A DNA stretch of 64,000 nucleotides. Origin: Hydractinia symbiolongicarpus. Its lineage: Eukaryota > Cnidaria > Hydrozoa > Anthoathecata > Hydractiniidae. Under the pieces are notes generated by a model. It worked only from the letters and a program-made list of their open reading frames with translations, was not told where the DNA came from and made no database searches. A program made the translations under genes and the position numbers. The stretch lies in NCBI RefSeq assembly GCF_029227915.1, contig NC_079886.1, positions 17,460,501 through 17,524,500 on the forward strand, read 5' to 3'. Shown one piece after another: positions 55,052 through 64,000 of the stretch (within the stretch, counting starts at the first letter, position 1; the number at the start of each line of letters is the position of its first letter).

Positions 55052-56250
55052 AAGTTCTTGCTCCTGCTTAACCCTAAATCAAATGTTCGTCTTTGTGCTG
55101 AACAGTCTGTTCTGGACAACCATAAATTATCTAGCTTATCTAATAGTTTTCACGACTCTTCTCTCCCCCCTTCTTCCAAGTCTTCCACCACCTCCGCAGA
55201 TCAAGAAAGCTTTCTCAGCCACATCTTTCAAATTTTCTGATTTTGCAAGTGTTTTATATACGTGTAGGAATGCCTCAGCTCCTGGGCTAAATAGCATATC
55301 TTACAAAGTGTACAAAAAATGTATGAAAATTTCATCCTTCTTGTTTAATGTATTTAAGTGTTCTTTAAAAAATTGTGTTGTGCCTTCTTCAATGGCGTCA
55401 TGCCAAAGAAATATATATTCCCAAATCCAAAACTCCTGTACCATCTAATTCTAACAGAGTATCCTTACCTTTAATAAGGGCTTTGATGGGCGACATAAAC
55501 ATCATGTCTTCGTCTGTTACAAGTTCTCGGTAACCGGTGCACCACAACTCTAAGTTGGGGCAATATGACATTTCGCGCTGAAAAATTCCGTAGCTTTGTG
55601 ATCATCAAGGGAAGATCTATCAATATCATCCCTTTTAGTGTAAGTAGCCCTCAAACGACATTGATTTCTCACAGTATATCCCATCTATTCATGCCTTGCC
55701 AGTGCGTTTTTTAGGAATTGGAGGAAAAGCTGATAGAAGGGCTTGGCGTCATTAATAAGTGCTTATACACTGGAGCTCAAAAAATTTGGATCTTGCAACA
55801 TCTTCTGATGTGGCGAATTCAGTGGCCACTGTTAATATACGAGGTTTCCATGTCTGTTGCTGGGTCCCTAAAGCAAAACGTTTCAGTGTTCATAGGGAAA
55901 TGGCTGAACTTGCACCGTTCCATCACAAACATCTCCCTATATGTTGAATTCTCTCCTTCCCCTTTACCCAATAAGAGCCTCACTTCTATTTTAAAATTTG
56001 CAAAGATTAGTGGTCACCTACTTTTGCGGCACTCCAAAGATCCAATTCTGTCAACACTCAATCCATCTTTAAAGACAGGTTCTTGGAAGGTGGGCGATGC
56101 AGTTGACATAGCTGAGGGTGAATTAAAGTACAAGACCATAAGGGGTTCTGTACAGCGTGGACGAACCGGTCTTGGCAATTGTAAAGTGTAAGTAGTACCA
56201 CCAAAAACCACTCACAAGTACAGAAAGTTAGTCGCAAAAACATAGGCTGA
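55049..56250 (+). pseudogene. Reverse transcriptase of the RLE/USP LINE, copy C
   Basis: The pre-RT region reads FKFSDFASVLYTCRNASAPG then LNSISYKVYKKCMKISSFLF and a segment ending in YIPKSKTPVPSN. Motifs A and B are deleted: the text jumps near 55445 to RVSLPLIRALMGDINIMSSS, where motif C is LMGD (55483-55494) instead of FMDD. The thumb follows in 55718-56191 (KIWILQHLLMWRIQWPLLIY, ISLYVEFSPSPLPNKS). Multiple frame changes. This copy shows the segment upstream of the RT palm that is lost in copies A and D. Confidence 0.8.
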
Positions 56251-56399
56251 GATTGACGAGGAAAACTATCTATCTAAGGCCTGCAGCTTCACGTGCAGGG
56301 CCAATGGACAAGATGGGAGAACTACGTAAAGTTTGATCTTTCATGGAAGAATATCCTAGCAACTCATCCTAATCTCTTATCTTTTGATTGCAATGCACT

Positions 56400-57097
56400 T
56401 ACGATGTTCTACCCTCACCACGTAACCTGAGGAGGTGGAAAATAAATACAGAACCATTTTTTTTCTATGCCACAAAGAAATTTGCACTTCTGCTCACATT
56501 TTTGTGAAACTGCTCTTTCCCAGGGAAACCATTAGACACGATTTTGTACTTACCCATTTGGTAGAAACTTTGAAGAAGTTCATTTTTGAGCTTCCTTCTA
56601 AACCTCCTAAAAAATGTCACAAAATAACCTTTCTGAGAGCCGGGTCAAATACACATACAAAATCAAAAGTGTCAGGTATACTGCACCTGATCAAAGATTG
56701 GAAGATCGTTCCTGACACACACTCGAACTATGTGTTTCCTAGCCATATTGCCATTTCTGAGCTTAAACCGGACCTTGTGCTATATTCAAATGACCTTGAG
56801 CGTGTTATTACTGTGGAACTCACTTGCCCATGTGAGGAAAACATGAATGCTTGGCACTGTACCAAAGTTGTCAAGTTTTCCTGTTTAATGAATCTGATTA
56901 TGGTTAATGACTGGCAAGTTGATTTCTTCACAGTGGAAGTAGGAGCAAGGGGATATTGTGCAAGAACCGTCACTGCCTGTTTAAAAAGAATGAGTTTCAG
57001 CAACCAACTTGCTTATTCCACTGCAAATTATTTCGGTAAAATCAGTATGAAGTCTTCTTTTTGTATCTCACTGGCACGTGAATCCAATGTTTGGTGA
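56400..57097 (+). pseudogene. Restriction-like endonuclease, copy C
   Basis: The frame 56435-57097 starts in a degenerate knuckle (F-L-C-H-K-E-I-C-T-S-A-H-I-F). It then has SGILHLIKDWKIVPD, IAISELKPDLVLYSNDLERV, VELTCPCEENMNAWHCTKV and FFTVEVGARGYCARTVTACL. K-P-D followed by E-L-T again fits the RLE core. The nuclease frame itself is intact over about 200 residues. After its stop, about 140 bp of linker leads to the USP start. Confidence 0.8.
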
Positions 57098-57251
57098 ACT
57101 GACTCCTTAATTCAATTACCCAACTCAAAGCAGGCTTTGCCCAATGTGTGGAGACCAAGGGTGTCTCATCTCACCAAAAGGGGCCTTCTAAAAAGGTTAG
57201 CCAAAATAAAATTGACACTCAACCAATTATTGTCTATAAAAGCATCGGTTT

Positions 57252-58014
57252 TTAACCCTATTCGGTCCGGGGGGGGGGGGGCGGATTCCGCCCCCCCCCC
57301 TGACGGTTTTTTTTAATAACTCCTGATTGCTTTGTTATATGGCTATGATACTTACTGAGTTTCAACATTTATCTATTAGACACCTGCATGCAAATTTTTT
57401 AGGTCCCATACCTTTCAGAGGCTTTGATATTGGCCATTACTCGAAACTACCCCTAAAAATCTCTATAAAATCCTTATAATGGAGAAAATATAATAACTCC
57501 TGTTAGGATTATCCTTAGAACTTGAAACTTGAAACACAACTTTGTTTCATTAAGAAGAATCATTTTGATTAATTTGAACACGTGACTAATCCGATTTCCC
57601 GATTTCGTCGGATTTTACCCAAAAATCAGAAAAAAACGGATTTTCGGGCAATTTTTTGCAATTTTTTATCAGATCCATGTAAAAACCGGAAGATATGTTA
57701 AATAACTTTTATTTAGGTTTCAGAAACTTCAAACAGAATGTAAAAATTCGCTCTAGAACAAAAGTAATTATATTTTAAGCAGATAGCGGCATTTTTAACA
57801 ATTTTTAAGCTTTTGATGACGTCACAGAAAATGTGCTGACGCAAGCAAATTTTTTTTGGCGCCATTTTGTTCCTTTTATGACGTACTATAAGTGTGCCAA
57901 GTTTGATTCAATTTGAACAACCCTATGAAAAGTTATTGAGGGGGGGCGGAATCCGCCCCCCCCCCCCCCCCCGGTCATAGTATGTTCGAAAAACCCCGGA
58001 CCGAATAGGGTTAA
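57252..58014. mobile_element. TTAA-target MITE with G/C-run hairpin ends
   Basis: TTAA at 57252-57255 and 58011-58014 flank 17-bp inverted ends CCCTATTCGGTCCGGGG. Just inside each end a G-run/CGGATTCCG/C-run forms its own palindrome (57268-57301 and 57941-57972). About 750 bp with no coding frame. The TTAA target suggests mobilisation by a piggyBac- or Kolobok-type transposase. It disrupts the USP Cys box of copy C. Confidence 0.85.
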
Positions 58015-58320
58015 GCAAAGGCAACACTTGTCACGCCAACGCCATTTTGCTAGTATTAAGTACCATTCCAACACTGGTGTCAAAGTTGGTCAGAATTGTT
58101 TCATTTGTCACCTATTGCGAGGTCTATTTCGCTTAACATGGCGAAGCTAAAGCAATCATTGTCACCTGTTGACCCTTCGAATTTTCTCTGGGCCCTTGAA
58201 CGTCAAATCCACTCTGATGGGAAAGTGGACTTCCAATTTAATAATCAGCAAGATGTAGCAGAGTTTTTGTTTGTGGTTTTGGACGCACTCATTTTCCCCG
58301 ATTGCTGCAGATAAAATCTC
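58014..58320 (+). pseudogene. USP domain start, copy C (interrupted by the MITE)
   Basis: Directly after the MITE the text reads SKGNTCHANAILLVLSTIPT, a USP Cys box with the catalytic Cys near 58028. In other frames SPVDPSNFLWALERQIHSD and FQFNNQQDVAEFLFVVLDAL follow; the latter is a canonical QQD box, better than that of copy A. Before the MITE the text ends K-S-I-G at 57249. The two sides join at TTAA with a frame offset within the T-run. The remaining USP is missing after 58310. Confidence 0.85.
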
Positions 58321-58424
58321 AACTGAAACCTCAATGTCTTATTACCCTAGTTCAGTAAGGTGCCCAAGTTTACTAACTTGGTCTTCGGGCTTGACAACCC
58401 TGCTGTACTTAGTAAAAATATGTA

Positions 58425-58530
58425 CAGGTTGGTCCTGTCATGACAACCTCCTGTGTAAGGCTGAGTGTTGAGACCCTGTAACACATGTGGAAAGCTACAG
58501 CCAGAGTCATAAGTTCTGGCGCACAGGACG
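58425..58530 (+). repeat. Dispersed structured repeat, copy 3 (core 58449-58528)
   Basis: Closing stem TCCTGTG/CACAGGA (fully paired), A-box-like AAGGCTGAGTGTTGAG, hairpin GTGTT/AACAC and T-like arm CCAGA-GTCATAAGT-TCTGG. Differences from copy 1 are compensated in both stems. Confidence 0.75.
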
Positions 58531-59744
58531 ATTTTTATTAAATTCTTTTTTATATTATATTTTTTTGAGATATACATCTTTTCTATTTATGTTTGTTCTG
58601 TAACCAGTCCGTTTATGTTGTTAGCTCTGTCTTATGTCGTATTGTTTGTGATTGAAAGATTATTTTTTCTCTGTAAGATTTTCTCAGAGAATAGTCAGAG
58701 GTCCAAGTTGGACAGTACTCAGGCTTGTAATAAGCAAGAAAGTGTATTCAGCACCTTCTTCTGGGAGCCTAATCCCAATTTTATTTACATCCACCGTACC
58801 TGTAGACAACATACTTCAGCGCAGCTTGCTGTGTTGTAAACCTTTTTCATCATCATGAGAAAGAACATTAAGAATTACAAACGCAAATAGCCAGCTAGCT
58901 ATAGCTAGCTAAGCAGCTAGCTTTTTGTAGCTAATACTGAAAACCTTCAAAATAAGTTATTTAGCTAGTTATCTTCACCTGAATTTTACCAACCAAGGAA
59001 TAAATATCTCTAAAAAACAAAAATGTCCCAGAATACACACTTTCTTAAAGTTCTTTTTGCATTTCACGAAAAGATACAACATTAGCACACTTTAAATCAG
59101 GCCATGTTAGTACGAACGAATGCCAGCCAAAAGGTGTGACTCTTTGACTGATCTTGAGGGATGGGAGTTAAAACTATAGCCTAATAGTTTATAAGTAACC
59201 ATGCAGTACGGAACCTAAATTTTTTACGCCGCTACAGTCCACATATTGTTGAACTACGCATAGAGTATGAAAATTACATCACGATTTTGACGTCACATGC
59301 TTCTAAAGTGAAATGACGAGGATTGCAGGCCATAGCTATTTGATTTTTGACTAACTGAGTGACTGATTAGTTAGTAACGAATCAGTCAAAATCTATAAGT
59401 TATAATTTGTAACCCACTCAGTCTATACGGTAGCGACGTCACAACTTTGACATCAACAGCCACTGTGAACAGTGACTTTTCTTAACGGATTTTTTAACGC
59501 GCTTTGTTTGCTGCACCCGTATCGTAATCCCCAGAAGACGACATCATTCGCCTCGTTTACATTTTTCATTAAATTTACACTTAGTCACGCAACTTATCTG
59601 ACTAACCCTGGACCCGCGGCTTTATCCCGTATAAATATTCGCAGTAATGATAATAATAATAATGTAGCTTCGTAACTCGCTTAACGCTACAGCGAGGGTC
59701 ACAAGTCCTGTTTAATCAGCTTTACTGTAATCTCTTAGGAACCT
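58531..59744. other. No gene recognised
   Basis: Short frames only. TAGCTAGC-rich sequence at 58890-58925. The frame 59472-59675 contains T-Y-L-T-N-P-G-P followed by a basic segment, faintly like a LINE protein start, but unsupported. Confidence 0.4.
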
Positions 59745-59830
59745 GTAAGAAGCTTAGCAAGGGTTCTTGCCAATTTGTCTTGTCTTAGGGGCTGAAAATT
59801 CCACTTGTTACCCCAGTTCAGGAGAGAGGC
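59745..59830 (+). repeat. Diverged 3' tandem-repeat unit
   Basis: GAAGCTTAGCAAGGGTTCTT...TGTCTTGTCTTAGGGG...TTCCACTTGTTACCCCAG resembles single 3' repeat units of the USP LINE. Confidence 0.6.
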
Positions 59831-59959
59831 ATAGGTTTCTCGTTTTCTCTACAAGATGGACGATTCTGCTGCCCTGAGTCATTGTTTAAGTAGCCTTATA
59901 GGGTTGCAATCCACTCTGCCTGTCCTTTTCACCTACCATTTTGGGACACTACCCCGGTT

Positions 59960-60090
59960 AGGAAAGGCTGGTACTCTCCTGTGGTTGGCCCAACGTAACA
60001 ACTATCTATGTAAGGCTGAGTGTTGGGTACCCGTAACATATGTGAAAAGCTACAGCTGGTCTCACAAGTCCTGGCGCACAGATAGTTGAT
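59960..60090 (+). repeat. Dispersed structured repeat, copy 4 (core 60004-60083)
   Basis: The closing stem extends to 11 positions (AACTATCTATG/CACAGATAGTT, one mismatch); hairpin GTGTT-GGGTACCCGT-AACAT; AAGGCTGAGTGTTGGG conserved. The T-like arm is weakened (CAGCTGG...CCTGG). Confidence 0.75.
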
Positions 60091-60734
60091 CACATTTATT
60101 CCCATTCTTTAAGAATCATTTCAAATTTTATCCGTTTCCTTAGTTTCGAGAAGTTTTTTTTATTTTATCTTATGTGTTCGTATTTTATTCTGTTTGAATT
60201 TTTTTTTCTTGTTGTGTTTAACTTTTTTATAAATGTTTGTGTTGTGTTCCTAATGTTGTCCTGCTATGGTTAATGGTTTATTTAATAAAAATCCTTGTAA
60301 TAAGAGAGATGTTGCTTAGATGAAAAACCTTTAGAGGGTTGGACCTGTACATTTTACTACCGTTTGTCATTAGACAAGTATTATCAATACAGCCAACTGT
60401 TTTGTCACCTCATAATCATTATCATCATTTTATGTTGTCTGTTTTTAAATAGCGACCGTTAGTTGTACGTATGGTGTTGTGTAGAGAGGGTTGTTTAGTT
60501 CAATTACCTTGAATCTGCAGACAATTTTAAACTTAAAGGGTCATCATCAGAGCTTGCTGTCTTTTATCTCATATTCATTACCTGTTCACTGTAACGGTTT
60601 CATGACTGCCAGGTAAAACTAGTGACAATGGAAAAGACCAGTTTTGACAACTGTTTTGAATACGATTTTGCTGCTGGATTTCAAGTGTACCTTTCTAAGG
60701 GGCGGGTTCTTACTTAACCCAAGAATTGCGATAC
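60091..60734. other. No gene recognised
   Basis: T-rich sequence (60120-60300) and an AT-rich stretch. GGCGGGTTCTTACTTAACCC-like text near 60700 parallels 38745-38770, so the long repeat may extend upstream in diverged form. Confidence 0.4.
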
Positions 60735-61220
60735 GATTTCTCCAGTGTTCAAGCTTTCCTGTTTCCAGGTTTGCTGCTTTGCAATCTTTGTCACAACCTC
60801 TCTAACGACTGGGTTCCAAGTCTACCTTTCTTAGCCCTGGGGTCTGTGTCAGTAGGTACAAGCAACAACGATACGAATTGTAGTTGTCGACTCTTCTTTT
60901 TCCAACGTTTAACAAAAGTTATTGGTTTTGGCGGATGGTGTCAATGAATGTGGCTGGTGTCTTGCAGGAGGCAGGGGATGCTTACTCAAGGGCCCGCACC
61001 AGATCCCAAGCATGAGTGAATTTCACCAATCTTCATGTTTCCACATTCATAGGTGTTTGTTTCAGTACAGTCGAATTCCATTAGCTTTCCGATTATCCCT
61101 GTAAAGGGGGGAATGAAGAAGTTCTCTAGCAGCTTCTTATTCTTTGGAGAGAAACCTCTTTTTTTATTAAACTTTCCGTCCTAAATGTCTAGTTTTATCT
61201 GCATTTCGATGTAGTTACTC
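60735..61220 (+). repeat. Long dispersed repeat, partner of 38790-39260
   Basis: Nearly identical to 38790-39260 from CAGGTTTGCTGCTTT to GATGTAGTTACTCCTATTCTC, after which the two diverge sharply. Here it is followed about 450 bp later by RT copy D. Confidence 0.85.
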
Positions 61221-61674
61221 CTATTCTCTTTACCACTCCGGACCTAATCTACCGTACGTGCCAATAGGATGAATGGCTAATGGGTTAAGTAGTCAGTAGC
61301 GAATCCTCACAGTTGTGACAAAGATGTGAAAATTAGAGCCTTGCCCTGTGCGACAGGCAACGCAAATTTGTCTTTTGTCCTGTGCATGTTCATTCACTGT
61401 AGTACTGAATTCCAATAACCGAAACCCTCAAAACTACTAAAATGATTTTGTTGATTTTCAGGTAAGCGAGACAGCTTATTAATTCGGTTATATTTGTTTT
61501 ATTACGCTAATTTCGAATAATTATCTAAGTGGCAAATGTGTTTGAAGTGGTTTGAATATGATACCCTTGCATTGCAATAATAATCAAAAGAACATAACAG
61601 TTTCTTTGTGTGTTCTTTGTGGTCATAATTATAAAATGTCGAAGGTAAGCTTCTCTTCAGCCTTGTATTAGGGC

Positions 61675-62935
61675 GATTGGAAAGTCATAATAACCAATAA
61701 CAAATTTATCAATACAACTGTCCAAAAGGGTTGTATGGAAAAGGTTCCACGCTGCTGGGAACACAAGGCGATGATTGGTCGGCACTTAAAGATGCTAGCT
61801 ACCATCTGGCCAGATATACTAAATGCTTATCCTTCAATTCCTTTGCAATTTTTCTTTTTTGCCCTAAACCGCGTTGACGTTCCACCACATTGGATTTCTT
61901 TTATCAGAAATTATTACATCGGAATCTAAAGCAAGTCATTCTACCTGCTTGCACTAAGTAATTGGCATGAACATTCACGGGGAATTTTTGCGGGCTGTGC
62001 GCTATCTATTATCCTTTCTCTTGCAGGCATCAATATTATTCTTGAGTATTGGCTTCAACTCCTACGTTTATCACATCAAGTGTCACTCCCCTTGATTAGA
62101 GCCTTTATGGGCGATATCAACCTGATGTCTTCATCGGTGTCTGGTACGCAAACGCTTCTGTCCAGGCGTACTGCAGCACTAAAATGGGCTGGCGTGAATT
62201 TTCGTGCCAACGAATCACGCAGCATCATCGTGACCATAAAAAGAAAAGTCCCTCAATTCAAGTACTTTTGCTGTCCAAAAGCCTGCCGACCCCTTAGATA
62301 TCTCTTCCTACATTCCTTCTATCCATCCCATGCCTGCGCGATTTCTAGGCCGTATTATGGATGGTTCTATCTCTGATAGGAAGGCTATTAACGAACTTGA
62401 TGAGAACTTATCCGCAGGAGTCTTTATCATTGACAAGTCGTTTTATAAAGGATCTCAGAAGCTGTGGATTTTACAACATCTATTAATCCCGCACATTCAG
62501 TGGCAACTGCTTATATACGAAATCTCAATGTCTTGTGTCAGCACTCTTGAACGAAAGGTGTCAATGTCCATAAGGAAATTGCTTAATCTTCACCATTCTA
62601 CCACTAATTTGTGTTTTAATGCCTCCAGTTCACCTTGCTGTCTACCGATAGAAAGTCTAACTTCCATACTCAAGTCCACTAAGGTCACTGCTGTGCCAAC
62701 ATTAAAGGACGGTAGATCCAATTCGGTTAGAATTGCTAAAGCAGAATTGAAGATTAAAGAAATTATAAGTTCACCCCATCTCGGTAAGGGCGATTTAGGT
62801 CTCCATCCTAAACCTAAGGTAACTTCTCTTAGACAGCCTCATTCTTACAGGGAATTTGTATCAGTGACTGCAACAGAAATTGATGGAGAAAAGGATATGA
62901 GCAGAGCTTTGCAACTGCAGGTACAAGGAAGTTGA
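61675..62935 (+). pseudogene. Reverse transcriptase of the RLE/USP LINE, copy D
   Basis: Reads NNKFINTTVQKGCMEKVPRC, motif A region IWPDILNAYPSIP (about 61801-61845), motif B RGIFAGCALSIILSLAGIN (about 61978-62035) and motif C AFMGDINLMSSSV with FMGD at 62104-62115. The thumb follows in 62330-62935 (RFLGRIMDGSISD, KLWILQHLLIPHIQWQLLIY, SPCCLPIESLTSIL). Frames change near 61927, 62260-62330 and 62935. The 5' end is truncated at about the same RT region as copy A. Confidence 0.85.
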
Positions 62936-63079
62936 ACCAGATGGGACAACTAAAAAACGACTTCTCCTGGAAATCTTTGCTTGCCATGCTATCAAAACCT
63001 GTTTTTGGTCTGTCTCTAAGCCTAACCTACGATGTTCTTCCTTCTAAGTAATTTAAGGCGTTGCTGTATAAGTACCGAA

Positions 63080-63650
63080 TCTTTCTGGTTCTTGTGTGGA
63101 AAACAAGTCGCACTACAGCTCACATTTTAGGGACCTGCAAAACAGCTCTAACGCCGGGCAGATTCCTTTTTTCGTCACGTCTCCGACATGCGCGAACTTT
63201 CACAGTTGATCACCACGTTTTCTAAATCTATTTTCTCTCCTGTAAAGCAACTAAATAACAAAAGAAATTGTTAAAGCAGGTAGTCACTCTTCTAGCAAAA
63301 ATAAAAATTGGTACGCCTTTTGCATCTTGTCACTAACTGGTTACTTCCTTCAGATATAAATTGTGAACTCATTTTTCCTGAACATTTTGCCATAACATCG
63401 CTGAGACCAGATCTTGTCCTGTGCTCCAACAACAGCAAACGTGTTATTTTAACTAAGTTTACTTGCCCTTGTGAGGAAAACATGGAAACCTGACAATCCA
63501 AAACGCTCTCTAGGTACATCCCTTTGGTAAATATCATCAAGCATAATGGATGGCAGGTAAATCTGTTCGTAATCAAAGTGGGTCCACGTGGATATTGCTC
63601 TCGCTCGGTTGCCATTTCTTCGAAAAATGGGTTTCCCAAAGAAAAAACCT
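63080..63650 (+). pseudogene. CCHC/RLE region, copy D
   Basis: The knuckle remnant reads T-T-A-H-I-L-G-T-C-K-T-A-L-T-P-G-R-F. The frame from 63308 gives ITSLRPDLVLCSNNSKRVIL then TKFTCPCEENMET and a stop. The sequence continues out of frame with NIIKHNGWQVNLFVIKVGPR then GYCSRSV. Here K-F-T replaces E-L-T, so the putative catalytic Glu is lost as well as the frame. Confidence 0.75.
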
Positions 63651-63654
63651 CCTC

Positions 63655-64000
63655 CAATAGGCATTCTCCATTCGGCTTCAGATTGGACAGTTATGTGTGA
63701 TCTTGATACAACATTAATAATACCACCTGATGTAGTTGTTACTCAACTTAGGCCTGATATTGTGTTACTTTCTCGTATGACAAATGCAGTGATAGTTATA
63801 GAGTTGACATGTCCTTGTGAAGAAAATATGGAGAAATGGCATGACACGAAAACTGATAAATACTCTCTGTTATTGCGGACAATACAAGTTAATGGTTGGG
63901 CAGTTCACTTCTTCGCAGTTGAAATTGGCGCTCGTGTGTACTGTTCAGATTCTGTGCGTACTTGTTTACGTCGTCTAGGTTTTCCACCCAAGTTAATTCG
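63655..64000 (+). pseudogene. Second, adjoining RLE domain, truncated by the window end
   Basis: Immediately after the copy D endonuclease a second one begins: IGILHSASDWTVMCDLDTTL, VVTQLRPDIVLLSRMTNAVI, VIELTCPCEENMEKWHDTKT, FFAVEIGARVYCSDSVRTCL. It is open to the last base. It is closer to copy A (TQLRPD, SVRTC..RRLGFP) than to copy D, so it is a separate element joined head-to-tail, not an internal repeat of one protein. A USP would be expected just beyond the window. Confidence 0.8.

Noticed and set aside
57886-58083. Gly-rich frame within the MITE end
   Set aside because: It is the translation of the G/C homopolymer hairpin of the TTAA element.
59472-59675. 2A-like peptide start of a LINE (T-N-P-G-P)
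   Set aside because: The D-x-E-x part of the 2A motif is missing and no endonuclease or RT follows in frame.

Overview
This window looks like a piece of an AT-rich metazoan nuclear genome made almost entirely of transposable elements, mostly broken and often nested. Eukaryotic features seen directly are GT-AG introns inside several element genes, a U2 snRNA fragment, non-LTR, Penelope-like and gypsy-like retroelements, and hAT, PIF/Harbinger, TA-target and other terminal-inverted-repeat (TIR) DNA transposons. The mix of families makes a cnidarian (perhaps a hydrozoan) my best guess; this is inference. I see no convincing host gene, no operon and no CRISPR array.

Layout: 1-0.6 kb integrase-like DDE fragment. 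0.6-4.6 kb L1/Tx1-like LINE (-), with its RT palm deleted. 4.65-7.6 kb jockey/CR1-like LINE (+) with an intact RT frame and a (TTAC)n tail. 7.9 kb: 5' piece of U2 snRNA. 8.43-12.17 kb gypsy-like remnant (-), whose LTR region is split by a 1.4 kb TIR element with a four-exon PHD-finger gene. 13.0-17.05 kb: TIR element with repetitive ends, itself split by a hAT element. 17.2-18.6 kb DUF6589-like intron-bearing gene remnant. 18.6-23.6 kb sparse, with tandem repeats and two zinc-binding ORFs. 23.6-24.8 kb Penelope-like RT. 26-28 kb zinc-finger exon joined to a LINE RT. 29.6-32 kb and 39.4-41.7 kb: two oppositely oriented copies of an unnamed transposon-like protein family. 44.7-49.0 kb: TA-target transposon split by an IS3EU-like DDE element with long, internally repeated TIRs. 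52.4-55.05 kb: apparently intact two-gene PIF/Harbinger transposon.

The main novelty is a non-LTR retrotransposon family of the restriction-like-endonuclease (RLE) type. Its order is RT, CCHC knuckle, RLE, then a C-terminal ubiquitin-specific protease (USP, peptidase C19). It recurs at 32.3-36.0, 50.8-52.2, 55.0-58.3 and 61.7-64.0 kb (copies A-D), with small pieces at 18.6 and 36.95 kb. USP sequence is visible at all of these except 61.7-64.0 kb, where the window ends first. Tandem 3' repeats and two dispersed structured repeat families travel in the same neighbourhoods. One of these, about 78-80 nt long, has an A-box-like and a B-box-like segment and a closing stem that covaries between copies.

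Coordinates of degenerate elements are approximate. All family names come from motifs read by eye; no database search was run.
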